Assembly (NCBI GenBank): GCA_944392755.1
Contig: CALXXT010000039.1
Location: forward strand, 1-64,000
Direction of reading: 5' to 3'
Source: an uncultured Sutterella sp.
GTDB taxonomy: Bacteria; Pseudomonadota; Gammaproteobacteria; Burkholderiales; Burkholderiaceae_F
Length of the DNA: 64,000 nucleotides
Positions within the stretch are counted from its first letter, which is position 1. Each line of letters begins with the position of its first letter. The notes under the pieces are model-generated. The model did not search any database. It had not been told where the DNA came from and saw nothing but the letters and a program-made list of their open reading frames with translations. The position numbers and the translations under genes were made by a program. Below, piece after piece: positions 8,944 through 21,535 of the stretch.

Positions 8944-9675
8944 TTAAAGCGCTTCGCGCACAATGGCGACGAGATCGAGCACGGCGCGCTCGACATCGCC
9001 TTTCAAGGCTTCGAAATCGATGCCTGCGGCCGAGTCGCCGATGCCTGCGGCATGGTTCACGCTCACGCAGATGCCCGCGTACGGCAGCCCCAGCTCCCGC
9101 GCCAACGCGGCTTCCGGCATGAGCGTCATCCCGATCAGCTGTCCGCCGTCGCGCACGATCCGCCGCACCTCGGCGGCCGTCTCGAGGCGGGGCCCCTGCG
9201 TGCACGCATAGACTCCGGTCGGGCGCACGGATCGGCCGAGCCGGTTCGCCGCACCGATGAGTCGAGCACGCAGCGCTTCGTCGAACGGATGCGTGAAGTC
9301 GACGTGCTTCACGCCTGCGGCGGGAGCGTCGTAGTAGGTGGAGGGACGCCCCCAGGTGTAGTCGAGAATTTGGTCCGGAATGCAGATCGCACCCGGACCG
9401 AGATCGAGCTCGGCGCCTCCGACCGTGCCCGCGGCGACGACGCCTTCCACGCCCGCATGCTTCAGCGCCCAGATGTTTGCCCGCGAGGGCACATTGTGGG
9501 GGGCATACTCATGACTGCGGCCGTGTCGGCGCAGAAAGACGATCGGCTTGCCGCCGAGTCGGCCGAAAACGAGCGGCGCCGACGGCGCGCCGTAGGGCGT
9601 CGTCATCTCCACCTCCTCGCGGTCCGTGACGACGTCGTCGTTCGTGAAGCCGGAGCCTCCGATCAGTGCCAGCAT
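8944..9675 (-). CDS. S-methyl-5'-thioadenosine/thioinosine phosphorylase (PNP/MTAP family)
   Basis: Phosphorolyses methylthioadenosine or methylthioinosine for purine and methionine salvage. From the ATG at 9675 it is 243 residues. The alternative TTG 15 bases upstream lies within the GAGGAG ribosome-binding site, so the ATG is preferred. Family motifs are LIGGSGF (N-terminal phosphate loop), FLRRHGRSHEYAPHNVP, the GTVGGAELDLGPG segment, ACTQGPRLETAAEVR and GMTLMPEAALARELGLPYA. The last of these resembles the Pseudomonas-type methylthioinosine phosphorylase, so the preferred substrate is left open. It is the last gene of the smc-zipA-ligA cluster, 32 bp after ligA. Confidence 0.85.
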   Translation of the reverse strand: MLALIGGSGFTNDDVVTDREEVEMTTPYGAPSAPLVFGRLGGKPIVFLRRHGRSHEYAPHNVPSRANIWALKHAGVEGVVAAGTVGGAELDLGPGAICIPDQILDYTWGRPSTYYDAPAAGVKHVDFTHPFDEALRARLIGAANRLGRSVRPTGVYACTQGPRLETAAEVRRIVRDGGQLIGMTLMPEAALARELGLPYAGICVSVNHAAGIGDSAAGIDFEALKGDVERAVLDLVAIVREAL

Positions 9676-9707
9676 CTTTTTTCTCCTCAAACGTCAAGGA
9701 TGCTTCA

Positions 9708-13108
<3,401 letters not shown>

Positions 13109-13187
13109 AGGGACGTCGCTTTAGGGAATCCGAATCAGGTGGAAATTGTACGCGCATTCGGGCCGCGCACCTGCGTTTCGAAAAACG

Positions 13188-16100
13188 CTACGAAGCTTTC
13201 GGGGCGGGCTCGGCGAAGCGCAGCGCTTCGTCGATGTCGACGGCGACGACCCGGCTCACGCCGGGCTCCTTCATCGTGACGCCGATGAGGGCGCTCGCAT
13301 ACTCCATCGTCACTCGATGGTGGGTGATGACGAGAAACTGCGTTTTCGCGCTCATGTCGCGGCAGAGCCGTGCAAGTCGTCCCTGATTGGCCTCATCGAG
13401 CGGCGCGTCGACTTCATCGAGTAGACAGAACGGCGCAGGATTGAGCCTGAACATCGCGAAGACGAGCGCGGTCGCCGTCAGGGCCTGTTCGCCGCCCGAG
13501 AGCATGCGGATGCTGTTGTTGCGCTTGCCGGGCGGGTGCGCGCGCACCTCGACGCCCGAGGTGAGCACCTCGTCGCCCGTCATGACGAGCTCGGCGTCGC
13601 CCCCGCCGAAAAGCCCCCGGAAGGCCTCCGAGAAGTAGCCCTTCACGCGCTCGAAGGTTTCCCTCAGGCGGCTTCGCGTCTCGGCGTCGATCTTGCGGAT
13701 CGCTCCCTCCAGCGTTTCAACGGCGGATTCCAGATCGACGATCTGCCGAGCGGTCTCCTCGAGGAGAGCGCGGGCGCTCTCGAGCTGACGCACGGCCGCT
13801 TGGTTGACGGGGCCGAGCGCTGCGATCTCGTTCATGAGCTTCGTCACCTCGTTGCGCACGGTGGAGGCCTTGACGCGCCGCATCTGCGCCGTGACGGAGA
13901 GTTCGGCGCGGTTGGCGCCGAGCTCCTGGAGACGTTCTGCAAACTGGCGGGCGAGCCCGCGCTTTTGCTCGGCCTCAGCCCTCTCGACGGCGAGCGTCTC
14001 CGAAAGCGGAATCATGCGGCTCTGAAGCTCGCGCGCCACCGTGCGGTTCGCATCGGCCGCCGCACGGGCGGCTTCCACCGCCTCGCGCGCCTCGCGGTCC
14101 CGAGCTTCGGCCGCCTCGACGCGCTCGAGGTGTTCGGCAGCTCCGGCTTCAAGCGCCTCTTCGTCGGCGCTTTCGAGTTCGGCGCGCGCTTCGGCGGCGC
14201 GCTCCGTCTCAAGGCGGATGTCGGCGTCGATCGACTCGGCCTCGAGCTTGAGCTGCGCAAGGCGCTTTTCGGCTTCGCTCGCCGCAAGCCCCTTCATCGC
14301 CGCTTCATGCGCGAGCGAAGCGCCAGACCGCCGCACGGAAAGGAGCCGATTTTCGGCGCGCTCGAGCCGACCGGCGGCCTGCGAGGCCCCGGCCTCCTCC
14401 CGCTTCAAATCCTCTTCGAGCTCGTCGACCTTGAGGAACCCCTCTTCGGCAAGCGCCTCCTCCTCCTCGAGGCGCTCGGCCGCCTCGTCGCGGCTCAAGC
14501 GCAGATCCGCCTCGCGCCGCTTCGCGCTCTCGGCCTTCGTCTCCGCCTCCCGGCATTCCGAAGCGGCCGCCGCGGCGCGCCTCGCGGCTTCCTGCATGCG
14601 GCGGCGCGCCTCACCCTCGGCCCGGCGGGAGTCCGCTTCCTCGGCTTCAGCCCGCCGCCGTTCGTCATCCGCGCCGTCGAGCCTTTCCTCAAGCTCGAGA
14701 ATCTCCGCTTCAAGGCGGCGGATTTCGCGCTCGCGGGAAATCAGCGAGAGTCCGGGATCGTCCGCCGCCCAATACGTAATGTAGGAGCGGCCGACGAGAT
14801 CGCCCTCAGGCGTCACGAAGGCGCCGCCAGCGGGCAGGCGGGAGCGCCCGAGCATCGCTTCCTCGAGGCTCGATGCGGCGAAAATCCCGGCCGCCCACTC
14901 CTCGAGCGCCGCACGTGCGGCGGGATGGTCGGCATGAACGCAGCCGATGAAGGGCTTCAGACCTTCGGGCGGCTCGGCCGACCCGCACTCGAGATCTCCG
15001 GCCGCGAAGGAAATCCTGGCGGGCGGACGGGCCGCCGAAGGCATGCCGAATTCCTTCGCCGAGCGAAGATCCCGCAGCAGGTAGGCCTGAGCGCGATGGG
15101 CAACGACAGCCTCGAGCGCCGTCACCCATTCCTCCTCGGCCTCGACGTGCGCGGCGAGCTGCGGCAGGCCTTCAAGGCCGGACGCTTCCAGCCATTCGCC
15201 GAGGGCGCCCGCCGCAGCGCTCGACCGCTGCACTTCGCGCAGCGCCTCCAGACGGGAAGTGGCTGCGCGAGCCTCCGCAAACGCCTTCGAGTAGGCCTCC
15301 TTGGCGGCCGAAGCCGCTTCACGCGCGGTCTCCGCTCTTGCAAGCGCCTCTTCAGCCTCGGACTCGGCGGCCTGCGCCTCCTCCTCCAGCGCCGCCCGAT
15401 TTTCGCGGAGCGCCTCGAGCTCCGCCTCATCGACGGCTTCCAGATTCCTGAATTCTTCTCCAATCGCCTCGAGCCGGCGCTTCAGCTCCGAGCACCGCGT
15501 CTTGTGCGCCTCGAGCTCCACGACCGCCCGCTGCAGGCGAGCGCGCGCTTGAGCGACGCGCTCCGCCGCCCGGTCCGCGCGCTCGGCTTCGGCCTCGCGC
15601 TCGCTCTCCGCGTCGAGTTCGGCCTCCTGCGAGGCGGCGCGCGCCTCCTCCAATTCCTCGAGCGCCGAGCGGGCGGAACGGGCCGCATCGGCCGCCTCCT
15701 TCTCGAGCGAAACGACTTCGGCGGACCGCCGACGCTTCTTTTCGGCGTTTTCAAGCGCCTGAGCGAGGAGACGCTCGGCCGTGCGGCGGCGTTCGGCCGT
15801 GCGGCGCCGCTCTCCCTCGAGCCGCGCAAGATCGCGCTCGGCCGCGCGCAGCTCGCCCTCGGCCGCGCTCTGCGCCGCTTCGGCGCGCCTGAGCGCTTCG
15901 TCAAGTTCCGGAGCGGCTCCGTCGGCCTCTTCAAGCGCGCGCCTCTTCGCCTCGAGTTCGCTCTCGGCCTCGGCCGCCTTGGCTGCGGCCTCGTTTCCCG
16001 CACGTTCGGCCTCTTCGAGCTGCAGGAAGTACCAGAGCGCTTCGCGCGCCTCCTTCTCTTCGGTCAGCGCCCACCATTTCTCAGCGGTCTGCGCCTCGAG

Positions 16101-16730
16101 GGCAAGCCGTTCGGCTTCGGCGGCGCGCACGCTTTGCAGGTCGTGCGCGCGCTCGAGGTTCGCGCGCGTCGTCGAGAGGTGGTTTTCCGTTTCCCGGCGC
16201 CGCTCCTTGTAGAGCGAAACGCCCGCGGCCTCCTCAAGATAGACGCGAAGCTCCTCGGGCTTGGCGCGGATGAAGTCCGAAATCATCCCCTGGGAAATGA
16301 TCGCGTAGCTGCGCGATCCGAGCCCGGTGCCGAGAAAGATCTCCTGCACGTCGCGGCGGCGCACCTGCTGCTGGTTGATGAAGTAGGTCGACGCACCTTC
16401 CCGCGTGACGACGCGCTTGACTGAAATTTCGCCGTAGGCAGCCCAGGCGCCCTTCAGGGTTCCGTCCGAATTGTCGAGCACGAGCTCGACCATCGCTCGT
16501 CCCATCGAGTGGCGGGCGGCCGATCCCGAGAAGATGAGCTCGCTCATCGAGCTCGAGCCGCGAAGCTCCGAAATGCGTCCTTCTCCGATGACCCAGCGCA
16601 CCGCATCGATGATGTTCGACTTGCCGCAGCCGTTCGGGCCGACGATGGCCGCAAACGGGTCCCGAAGCTCGACGAGCGTCGGGTCCGCAAAGCTTTTGAA
16701 GCCGGCTAGCTTGATCTGGCGCAGGCGCAA
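13188..16730 (-). CDS. smc: Chromosome segregation ATPase SMC
   Basis: Condensin-type SMC that organises and helps segregate the chromosome with ScpA/ScpB. I choose the TTG at 16730, giving MRLRQIKLAGFKSFADPT, the canonical proteobacterial start. AAAGGA sits nine bases upstream, whereas the in-frame ATG at 16748 lacks a ribosome-binding site. The 1180-residue protein has Walker A GPNGCGKSN near residue 32 and long Glu/Ala/Arg-rich coiled coils. A hinge lies in the middle (about 500-660, including LEGLPQLAAHVEAEEEW and ASSLEEAMLGRSRLPAGGAFV). The ABC signature LSGGEQALTATAL is near 1075, and Walker B FCLLDEVDAPLDEAN near 1100. It is the first gene of smc-zipA-ligA and diverges from prmB. Confidence 0.95.
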   Translation of the reverse strand: MRLRQIKLAGFKSFADPTLVELRDPFAAIVGPNGCGKSNIIDAVRWVIGEGRISELRGSSSMSELIFSGSAARHSMGRAMVELVLDNSDGTLKGAWAAYGEISVKRVVTREGASTYFINQQQVRRRDVQEIFLGTGLGSRSYAIISQGMISDFIRAKPEELRVYLEEAAGVSLYKERRRETENHLSTTRANLERAHDLQSVRAAEAERLALEAQTAEKWWALTEEKEAREALWYFLQLEEAERAGNEAAAKAAEAESELEAKRRALEEADGAAPELDEALRRAEAAQSAAEGELRAAERDLARLEGERRRTAERRRTAERLLAQALENAEKKRRRSAEVVSLEKEAADAARSARSALEELEEARAASQEAELDAESEREAEAERADRAAERVAQARARLQRAVVELEAHKTRCSELKRRLEAIGEEFRNLEAVDEAELEALRENRAALEEEAQAAESEAEEALARAETAREAASAAKEAYSKAFAEARAATSRLEALREVQRSSAAAGALGEWLEASGLEGLPQLAAHVEAEEEWVTALEAVVAHRAQAYLLRDLRSAKEFGMPSAARPPARISFAAGDLECGSAEPPEGLKPFIGCVHADHPAARAALEEWAAGIFAASSLEEAMLGRSRLPAGGAFVTPEGDLVGRSYITYWAADDPGLSLISREREIRRLEAEILELEERLDGADDERRRAEAEEADSRRAEGEARRRMQEAARRAAAAASECREAETKAESAKRREADLRLSRDEAAERLEEEEALAEEGFLKVDELEEDLKREEAGASQAAGRLERAENRLLSVRRSGASLAHEAAMKGLAASEAEKRLAQLKLEAESIDADIRLETERAAEARAELESADEEALEAGAAEHLERVEAAEARDREAREAVEAARAAADANRTVARELQSRMIPLSETLAVERAEAEQKRGLARQFAERLQELGANRAELSVTAQMRRVKASTVRNEVTKLMNEIAALGPVNQAAVRQLESARALLEETARQIVDLESAVETLEGAIRKIDAETRSRLRETFERVKGYFSEAFRGLFGGGDAELVMTGDEVLTSGVEVRAHPPGKRNNSIRMLSGGEQALTATALVFAMFRLNPAPFCLLDEVDAPLDEANQGRLARLCRDMSAKTQFLVITHHRVTMEYASALIGVTMKEPGVSRVVAVDIDEALRFAEPAPKAS

Positions 16731-16804
16731 CGGAGGAATTCCTTTCATTAAGTAAGTCAAGAGCCGGCGCCATTTTAATCTGCGTGCGCGCATGCATACC
16801 GATG

Positions 16805-16850
16805 CGGGCCGCACGCGCCGTGCGGCCCGACATCGGCCGCCCTCTATAAT
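16805..16850 (+). promoter_or_regulatory. prmB promoter region with a 25-bp palindrome
   Basis: A perfect TATAAT (-10) occupies 16845-16850, about 53 bp before the prmB start. Just upstream is a perfect inverted repeat, 10-bp arms 16805-16814 and 16820-16829 with a 5-base spacer, covering the place where the -35 hexamer should be. It could be an operator or a terminator-like structure facing smc. Confidence 0.55.
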
Positions 16851-16902
16851 GCCGAGACCTTGGAAGTTTTCAAATTTGCGTCCGCCCTTCGACGCGGGCG
16901 CC

Positions 16903-17850
16903 ATGCTCACGATGTACGACATTGCTCCGATTCTTGACGATCCGATCCACAACCTGCGCACGATCCGGGATCTCTACCGCTGGGCGGTGACGGAGATGGC
17001 CTCGGCGGACCTCTCCTACGGCCACGGCTCGCCCGACGCCATGAACGAGGCGTCCTTCCTCATCTGCCGCGGACTGAAGCTCCCCTTCTCGAGCTTCGAC
17101 GGATTCCTCGACGCCGCGCTCACCCACCATGAGCTCGTGCGCCTCGTGCATCTCATCGACCGACGCGTGCACGACAAGGTGCCCGCCGCCTATCTGCTCA
17201 AGGAAGCGTGGCTCACGGGCCACGTCTTCTACATCGACGAGCGCGCGCTCATCCCCCGCTCCTACATCGCCGAACTCCTCGAAGAAGATCTGGCGCCTTG
17301 GGTGGCCGATCCCGACGAAGTCGGCTCCGTGCTCGACCTCTGCACGGGTTCCGGCTGCCTCGCGATCCTCGCGCAGGGGGTCTTCCAAAACGCCGCCGTC
17401 ACGGGCGCGGACATTTCTCCCGACGCGCTTGAGGTCGCGAAGGTGAACCGGCGCGACTACGGCATGGAGGACACGCTCGAACTCGTCGAGTCGGACCTCT
17501 TCTCCAATCTTGAAGGACGGCGCTTCGACCTCATCATCACGAACCCGCCCTACGTGACCGAACGGAGCATGGCGGCGCTGCCCGCGGAGTACCGCCGGGA
17601 ACCCGCACTCGCGCTCGCCGCGGGTCCGGACGGAATGGACGTCGTCAAGCGCATTCTTGAAGAGGCGGCGGACCACCTCACCGCAGACGGCCTCCTTGTC
17701 GTCGAAGTGGGCGACGGCCTCGAAGCGGTCGAGGCGCTCTACCCGGGACTTCCGATCACGTGGCTGTCCGTCTCGGGAGGCGACGATCAGGTCTTTCTCG
17801 CCGAAGCGGCCGACCTGCGCTCGTACTTCCACAAGGACCTCCCATGCTGA
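16903..17850 (+). CDS. prmB: Ribosomal protein L3 glutamine N5-methyltransferase
   Basis: SAM-dependent methyltransferase that modifies a glutamine of ribosomal protein L3. From the ATG at 16903 it is 315 residues (E. coli PrmB 310). A second ATG at 16912 is also possible, and upstream in-frame codons precede the -10 element. The N-terminal helical substrate domain (TIRDLYRWAVTEM, SYGHGSPDAMNEASFLI) is typical of PrmB rather than PrmC. The Rossmann SAM motif is VLDLCTGSGCLAI, and the catalytic NPPY tetrapeptide is near 214. The stop overlaps the start of the next gene by seven bases, indicating translational coupling. Confidence 0.92.
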   Translation: MLTMYDIAPILDDPIHNLRTIRDLYRWAVTEMASADLSYGHGSPDAMNEASFLICRGLKLPFSSFDGFLDAALTHHELVRLVHLIDRRVHDKVPAAYLLKEAWLTGHVFYIDERALIPRSYIAELLEEDLAPWVADPDEVGSVLDLCTGSGCLAILAQGVFQNAAVTGADISPDALEVAKVNRRDYGMEDTLELVESDLFSNLEGRRFDLIITNPPYVTERSMAALPAEYRREPALALAAGPDGMDVVKRILEEAADHLTADGLLVVEVGDGLEAVEALYPGLPITWLSVSGGDDQVFLAEAADLRSYFHKDLPC

Positions 17851-19757
17851 GGCTTCTGCACCTCGCGCTCATGCGCGGCACCCGGCTTCTTTACCGCGGC
17901 GCCAGCCTCACGGCGGGTCCGGGCGAGCGCATCGGCCTCGTCGGACCGAACGGTTCGGGGAAGTCGACGCTTTTCGCGGCGATTTTGGGCGAACTTTCGC
18001 CCGAAGACGGCGAAATCGAAGCGCCGAATCCCGAGCGCATCGCGCACGTCGCGCAGAGCGTTCTCGCCGACGAGACGCCCGCCGTCGACTACGTCGTCGC
18101 CGGCCACGCCCCCCTCATGGCGGCGCGCCGGGCCCTCGAAGAGGCCAAGGCCTCGGGCGACGAGATGCGCATCGCCGCCGCGCTCGGGGACTGGGCCGAA
18201 GCGAACGAGGGCGCCGTCAACGCCGAAGCGCGGACGATCATGGCGGGCCTCGGTTTTTCCGAATCCGACATGACGCATCCCGTCCGAGACTTCTCGGGCG
18301 GTTGGAGAAACCGCCTTGCCCTTGCCCGCGCGCTCATGCGCCCGGCCGATCTTCTGCTTCTCGACGAACCGACGAACCATCTCGACATCGACAGCCTCAT
18401 CTGGCTCGAGAACTGGCTGAGGCGAGTGCAGTCGACCGTCGTCATCATTTCGCACGACCGCGAGTTCCTCGACCGCGCCGTGACGACGATCTGGTCGATT
18501 GAAGACGGCACGATCACGCGCTACGCGGGCAACTACTCGGCCTTCGAAGCCGAACGCGTGGAGAAGCTTCGGCTCCAGGACGCGCAGCGCCGCGCCTATG
18601 AGGCGACCGCCAAGCATCTTGAGAGCTTCATCGAACGCTTCCGCTACAAGGCGACGAAGGCGCGGCAGGCGCAGAGCCGAATCAAGATGCTCGAGCGCCT
18701 GCAGGCGGTGGAGCCCGTCCGCGCCAAGCGCGAGTGGCGCTTCGAATTCATGAAGCCCCTGCGGCTCCCCGAGCATCTCGTCGACGCCGAAGGACTGGCC
18801 GCAGGCTACGACGGCCGCGCTCTCCTCACGGGGGTGAAGTTCAGCATCCGCTCGGGGGAGCGCATCGGCATTCTCGGCGTGAACGGCGCCGGGAAGTCGA
18901 CCTTGGTGAAAACGATCGTCGGAGACCTCCCGCGCATCGCGGGCGAGCTGCGCCGCGGTCAGGGCCTGGAAATCGGCTACTTCGCCCAGCACCAGCTCGA
19001 TCAAATCCGCGGAGACGAATCGCCGCTCGAACATCTGCGGCGCCTCGCCCCCGACGTGCGCGAGCAGGAGCTCCGGGACTTTCTCGGCACCTACCGATTC
19101 TCGGGGGACATGGCGCTTTCCCCCGCCGGTCCCATGTCGGGCGGCGAAAAGGCTCGGCTTGCGCTCGCCCTCATTGCCTGGAAGAAGCCGAATCTTCTCG
19201 TCCTCGACGAACCGACCAACCACCTCGACATGGAAACGCGCGAGGCGCTCACCATGGCGCTTTCGACCTTCGAAGGCGCGGTGCTCCTCGTCTCGCACGA
19301 CCGGCACCTGCTGCGCGCCGTAGCCGACAAGCTCTGGCTCGTGCACGAAGGCCGGGTCGAACCCTACGAAGGCGACCTCGACGACTACGCCGAGCTCGTT
19401 CTTGAGCACCGGCGCACGACCTTCGCCGAAGAGCGCGCTGAACGTCAGGCAAAAAAAGAAGCGCCCGCCGTCAACAAGAAGGAAGCAAGACGCGAACTCG
19501 CGCTTGAGCGTCAAAGAATCGCCGAACTGCGCCGCCCGCTCAAAAAGGAACTTGAACGGGTCGAGCGCGAACTCGCGCGCGAAAACGAGAAGCTGAAGGC
19601 GCTTGCCGAACGCCTCGCCGACCCCGCCTTCTACGCCGAATCCGACCCCGAGGCTGTGGCGAAGACGACGCGGGAGCACGGCGAGCTCGCGCCGAAGGTC
19701 GAAGCGCTCGAGATGCGCTGGCTCGAACTCTCCGAACAAATCGAGTCGATCGGCTGA
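17844..19757 (+). CDS. yheS: ABC-F family ATPase, YheS type
   Basis: Soluble tandem-ATPase protein of the ABC-F group, which acts on ribosomes rather than in transport; YheS relieves certain stalled nascent chains. The ATG at 17844 (AAGGA seven bases upstream) gives 637 residues, the same length as E. coli YheS. The first Walker A GPNGSGKST is at 34-42, with the signature FSGGWRNRLALARAL and DEPTNHLDIDSLIWLE. A P-site interaction linker follows (YEATAKHLESFIERFRYKATKARQAQSR). The second half has GVNGAGKST, MSGGEKARLALALI and DEPTNHLDMETREAL. A C-terminal coiled coil with repeated EREL motifs ends the protein. There are no membrane segments. It overlaps prmB, so the pair forms a translation-related operon. 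Confidence 0.9.
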   Translation: MLRLLHLALMRGTRLLYRGASLTAGPGERIGLVGPNGSGKSTLFAAILGELSPEDGEIEAPNPERIAHVAQSVLADETPAVDYVVAGHAPLMAARRALEEAKASGDEMRIAAALGDWAEANEGAVNAEARTIMAGLGFSESDMTHPVRDFSGGWRNRLALARALMRPADLLLLDEPTNHLDIDSLIWLENWLRRVQSTVVIISHDREFLDRAVTTIWSIEDGTITRYAGNYSAFEAERVEKLRLQDAQRRAYEATAKHLESFIERFRYKATKARQAQSRIKMLERLQAVEPVRAKREWRFEFMKPLRLPEHLVDAEGLAAGYDGRALLTGVKFSIRSGERIGILGVNGAGKSTLVKTIVGDLPRIAGELRRGQGLEIGYFAQHQLDQIRGDESPLEHLRRLAPDVREQELRDFLGTYRFSGDMALSPAGPMSGGEKARLALALIAWKKPNLLVLDEPTNHLDMETREALTMALSTFEGAVLLVSHDRHLLRAVADKLWLVHEGRVEPYEGDLDDYAELVLEHRRTTFAEERAERQAKKEAPAVNKKEARRELALERQRIAELRRPLKKELERVERELARENEKLKALAERLADPAFYAESDPEAVAKTTREHGELAPKVEALEMRWLELSEQIESIG

Positions 19758-19785
19758 CCGAACGGCAGACTCCGCTTCATCTCCA

Positions 19786-19828
19786 AGAAAATCCGCCGGC
19801 CGGAAAGCTTCCGGCCGGCGGATTTCCT
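19786..19828. terminator. Bidirectional terminator between convergent genes
   Basis: A perfect 17-bp inverted repeat (19789-19805 / 19809-19825) sits between the converging yheS and 19858-20994 genes. The arm ends are AAAT and ATTT, and UUUCUU follows on the leftward transcript. Confidence 0.85.
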
Positions 19829-19857
19829 GCATGCGGTCCTGAAATTCAGCTTTCGGA

Positions 19858-20994
19858 TCAGGCGTCCTTGCGCGCAGCTTCGTCGAGCGCCTCGGTGACG
19901 GACGCGGGCACGGGGGCGCCCTCTTCGGGCGCCTCGGGAAGCATCACGGTGCGCGCCGACATCATGGTCATCACGAGGTTGTTGACCACCTCGGCGTCCC
20001 GGTCCATTTCCTCTTCGGTCGGATCGCGGCCTTCGGCGAAGGCCTTCTTGCAGCGCGGACCGCGCTGCAGCACGTAGCCCATGACAACCTCCTCGCGCTT
20101 GCCCTGAGGCATCGAGCCTGCGGCTTCGCTCGCGTAGAGAACCTCCATGTCGTTCATGAACTTTTCATCCGTGAAGAGCGACTCCAGAAAGGCCTTGTCT
20201 TCGCCGGCCAGGCCGTGGAAGCCCGCCCAGCGCGGATCGAACGCGTCCGCAGGCTCGGGCTGCCAGTCGGGATATTCGCTGCGGAACCCCTCCGTCGCGG
20301 CATTGTCCTTGAAGATCGTCTCGAGATCGGGCAGGACGGTGCTGCGCATGCGCAGATTCGACGTGATGAAGCCGGTGAACCGCGTGACGAGCGCGTCCTT
20401 GCAGGCGGTGACGGAGACGAGGCGGTCGGATCCCATCTCGGCGATTTCACCCGTCATGTCGAGCCAGGACATGACGAAGTCCATCGCAAAGTAGCTGGCC
20501 AGTTCGCGCGGATCCATGAAGAGGTTGCGCATGTCGATGCCGGCCTGCTTCATCTTCGGAGCGCCCCAGCGCTCGCGAAGGGCGTCGATCACGCCGCCGC
20601 CCATCCACTGAGAGTCGTCGAGAAAGTCCGGGCGGATGTTGAGGACGGTTGCGGCAAGCGCGTAGGCGACGGCGGCGACCCGGTCCTCGCGCTCTTCGAT
20701 CGTGAGCGGGGCGCGGCGGGAGAGCGCCTCCGAGAGCGAGAAGCCGAAGCTCACCATCATCTCAAGAAGCTGCAGATAGTCGGAGAGGTCGCCGTGCGTG
20801 ACCGTGCCCGAGAAGTTCTTGGAGAGAATTTCCAGATGCGGGAAGCCGCGCTCCGAATAAAAACGCTCGTTGAGCGACGCGCGCAGGGCGTCGAGAAGTT
20901 CAGCGTAGCTGACGCCGTCCTGACGGCGGGCGGTGCGCCGGCTGCGGGCCTGGAGCTTTTTGGCGCGGCGCGGCGAAGTTTTGCTTTTGGGCAT
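19858..20994 (-). CDS. Conserved-looking protein of unknown function (378 aa)
   Basis: I do not recognise this family. The protein starts with a very basic segment (KTSPRRAKKLQARSRRTARR, residues 5-24), which could bind nucleic acid. A predicted soluble, mostly helical body follows, without signal peptide or membrane helices. Acidic and aromatic stretches such as YPDWQPEPADAFDPRWAGFHG occupy the middle, and the tail is Ala/Glu/Pro-rich. Codon use is like its neighbours. The ATG at 20994 is the first in frame, preceded on the leftward strand by AAGGAAAATC. It faces yheS across a shared terminator and diverges from the small acidic gene at 21187. That the whole frame is coding is supported by normal amino-acid composition and the flanking signals. 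Confidence 0.75.
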   Translation of the reverse strand: MPKSKTSPRRAKKLQARSRRTARRQDGVSYAELLDALRASLNERFYSERGFPHLEILSKNFSGTVTHGDLSDYLQLLEMMVSFGFSLSEALSRRAPLTIEEREDRVAAVAYALAATVLNIRPDFLDDSQWMGGGVIDALRERWGAPKMKQAGIDMRNLFMDPRELASYFAMDFVMSWLDMTGEIAEMGSDRLVSVTACKDALVTRFTGFITSNLRMRSTVLPDLETIFKDNAATEGFRSEYPDWQPEPADAFDPRWAGFHGLAGEDKAFLESLFTDEKFMNDMEVLYASEAAGSMPQGKREEVVMGYVLQRGPRCKKAFAEGRDPTEEEMDRDAEVVNNLVMTMMSARTVMLPEAPEEGAPVPASVTEALDEAARKDA

Positions 20995-21110
20995 GATTTT
21001 CCTTGGATGTCCCGCGAAGGAAGAGAACGGACGCCGATCGGGATGGCCGGCGGCTCGGCCGATTGTAGGCGCCGAGGCTTAAGCAGAAATTGCGGCTTGG
21101 GAACGCTCGC

Positions 21111-21139
21111 TTGAGTCCTTTCCGAGCGCTATCTACAAT
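21111..21139 (+). promoter_or_regulatory. Sigma-70-like promoter for the 21187 gene
   Basis: TTGAGT (21111-21116) and TACAAT (21134-21139) are separated by exactly 17 bases and end about 48 bp before the start codon. This is one of the clearest promoters in the window. Confidence 0.7.
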
Positions 21140-21186
21140 GGTTCGAACGTCCCGAAATCCTTCGGGCCATCGCATGGGAGCAAAAG

Positions 21187-21525
21187 ATGACGGAAATTTC
21201 TCCGCTTTGGGTTCAGGCGACGCTGCAGGACGCCGCGGATTCTTTCAGCGCGCTGCTCGACAAGCTCGGCGAGCATCCCGATGAAGAGACGGCGATCGAA
21301 GTGCTCAATCACGACCTTGTCGAGGTCTACGCCAAGCTCAACTATGCGGTGAATTCCGCCCGCCTCGGCCCCAAGGCGCTTGAAGCGCTCTCCGAGGACG
21401 AGCTCATCGCCTGGCCGGCCAAGATGCCCTTCCTGACGTTCGATGAAATCGATCACTTGGGGTTCGACGACGACGACGATGATTTCGAGGCGGAGGAGGA
21501 GGGCGAGCCGTCCGCAGGCCGTTGA
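21187..21525 (+). CDS. Small acidic protein of unknown function (112 aa)
   Basis: No family is recognised. The protein is soluble and helical in composition, and ends in a strongly acidic tail (DDDDDDFEAEEEGEP, about residues 94-108). The ATG at 21187 is preceded by GGGAGCAAAAG, a usable ribosome-binding site. A good promoter lies at 21111-21139, so it is probably expressed alone. It diverges from the basic 378-aa unknown protein and its stop lies 10 bp from the convergent murJ stop. The acidic tail opposite a gene for a protein with a very basic N-terminus is suggestive, but any interaction is speculation. Confidence 0.75.
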   Translation: MTEISPLWVQATLQDAADSFSALLDKLGEHPDEETAIEVLNHDLVEVYAKLNYAVNSARLGPKALEALSEDELIAWPAKMPFLTFDEIDHLGFDDDDDDFEAEEEGEPSAGR

Positions 21526-21535
21526 CGCGCCTTCC

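Noticed and set aside
13536..16424. 962-codon rightward frame opposite smc
   Set aside because: Antisense shadow of the SMC coiled coil, giving a low-complexity Arg/Leu/Gly-rich translation. smc is unambiguous on the other strand.
16749..16961. Upstream extension of smc
   Set aside because: It overlaps the divergent prmB promoter and has no SMC homology. The TTG at 16730 gives the canonical N-terminus.
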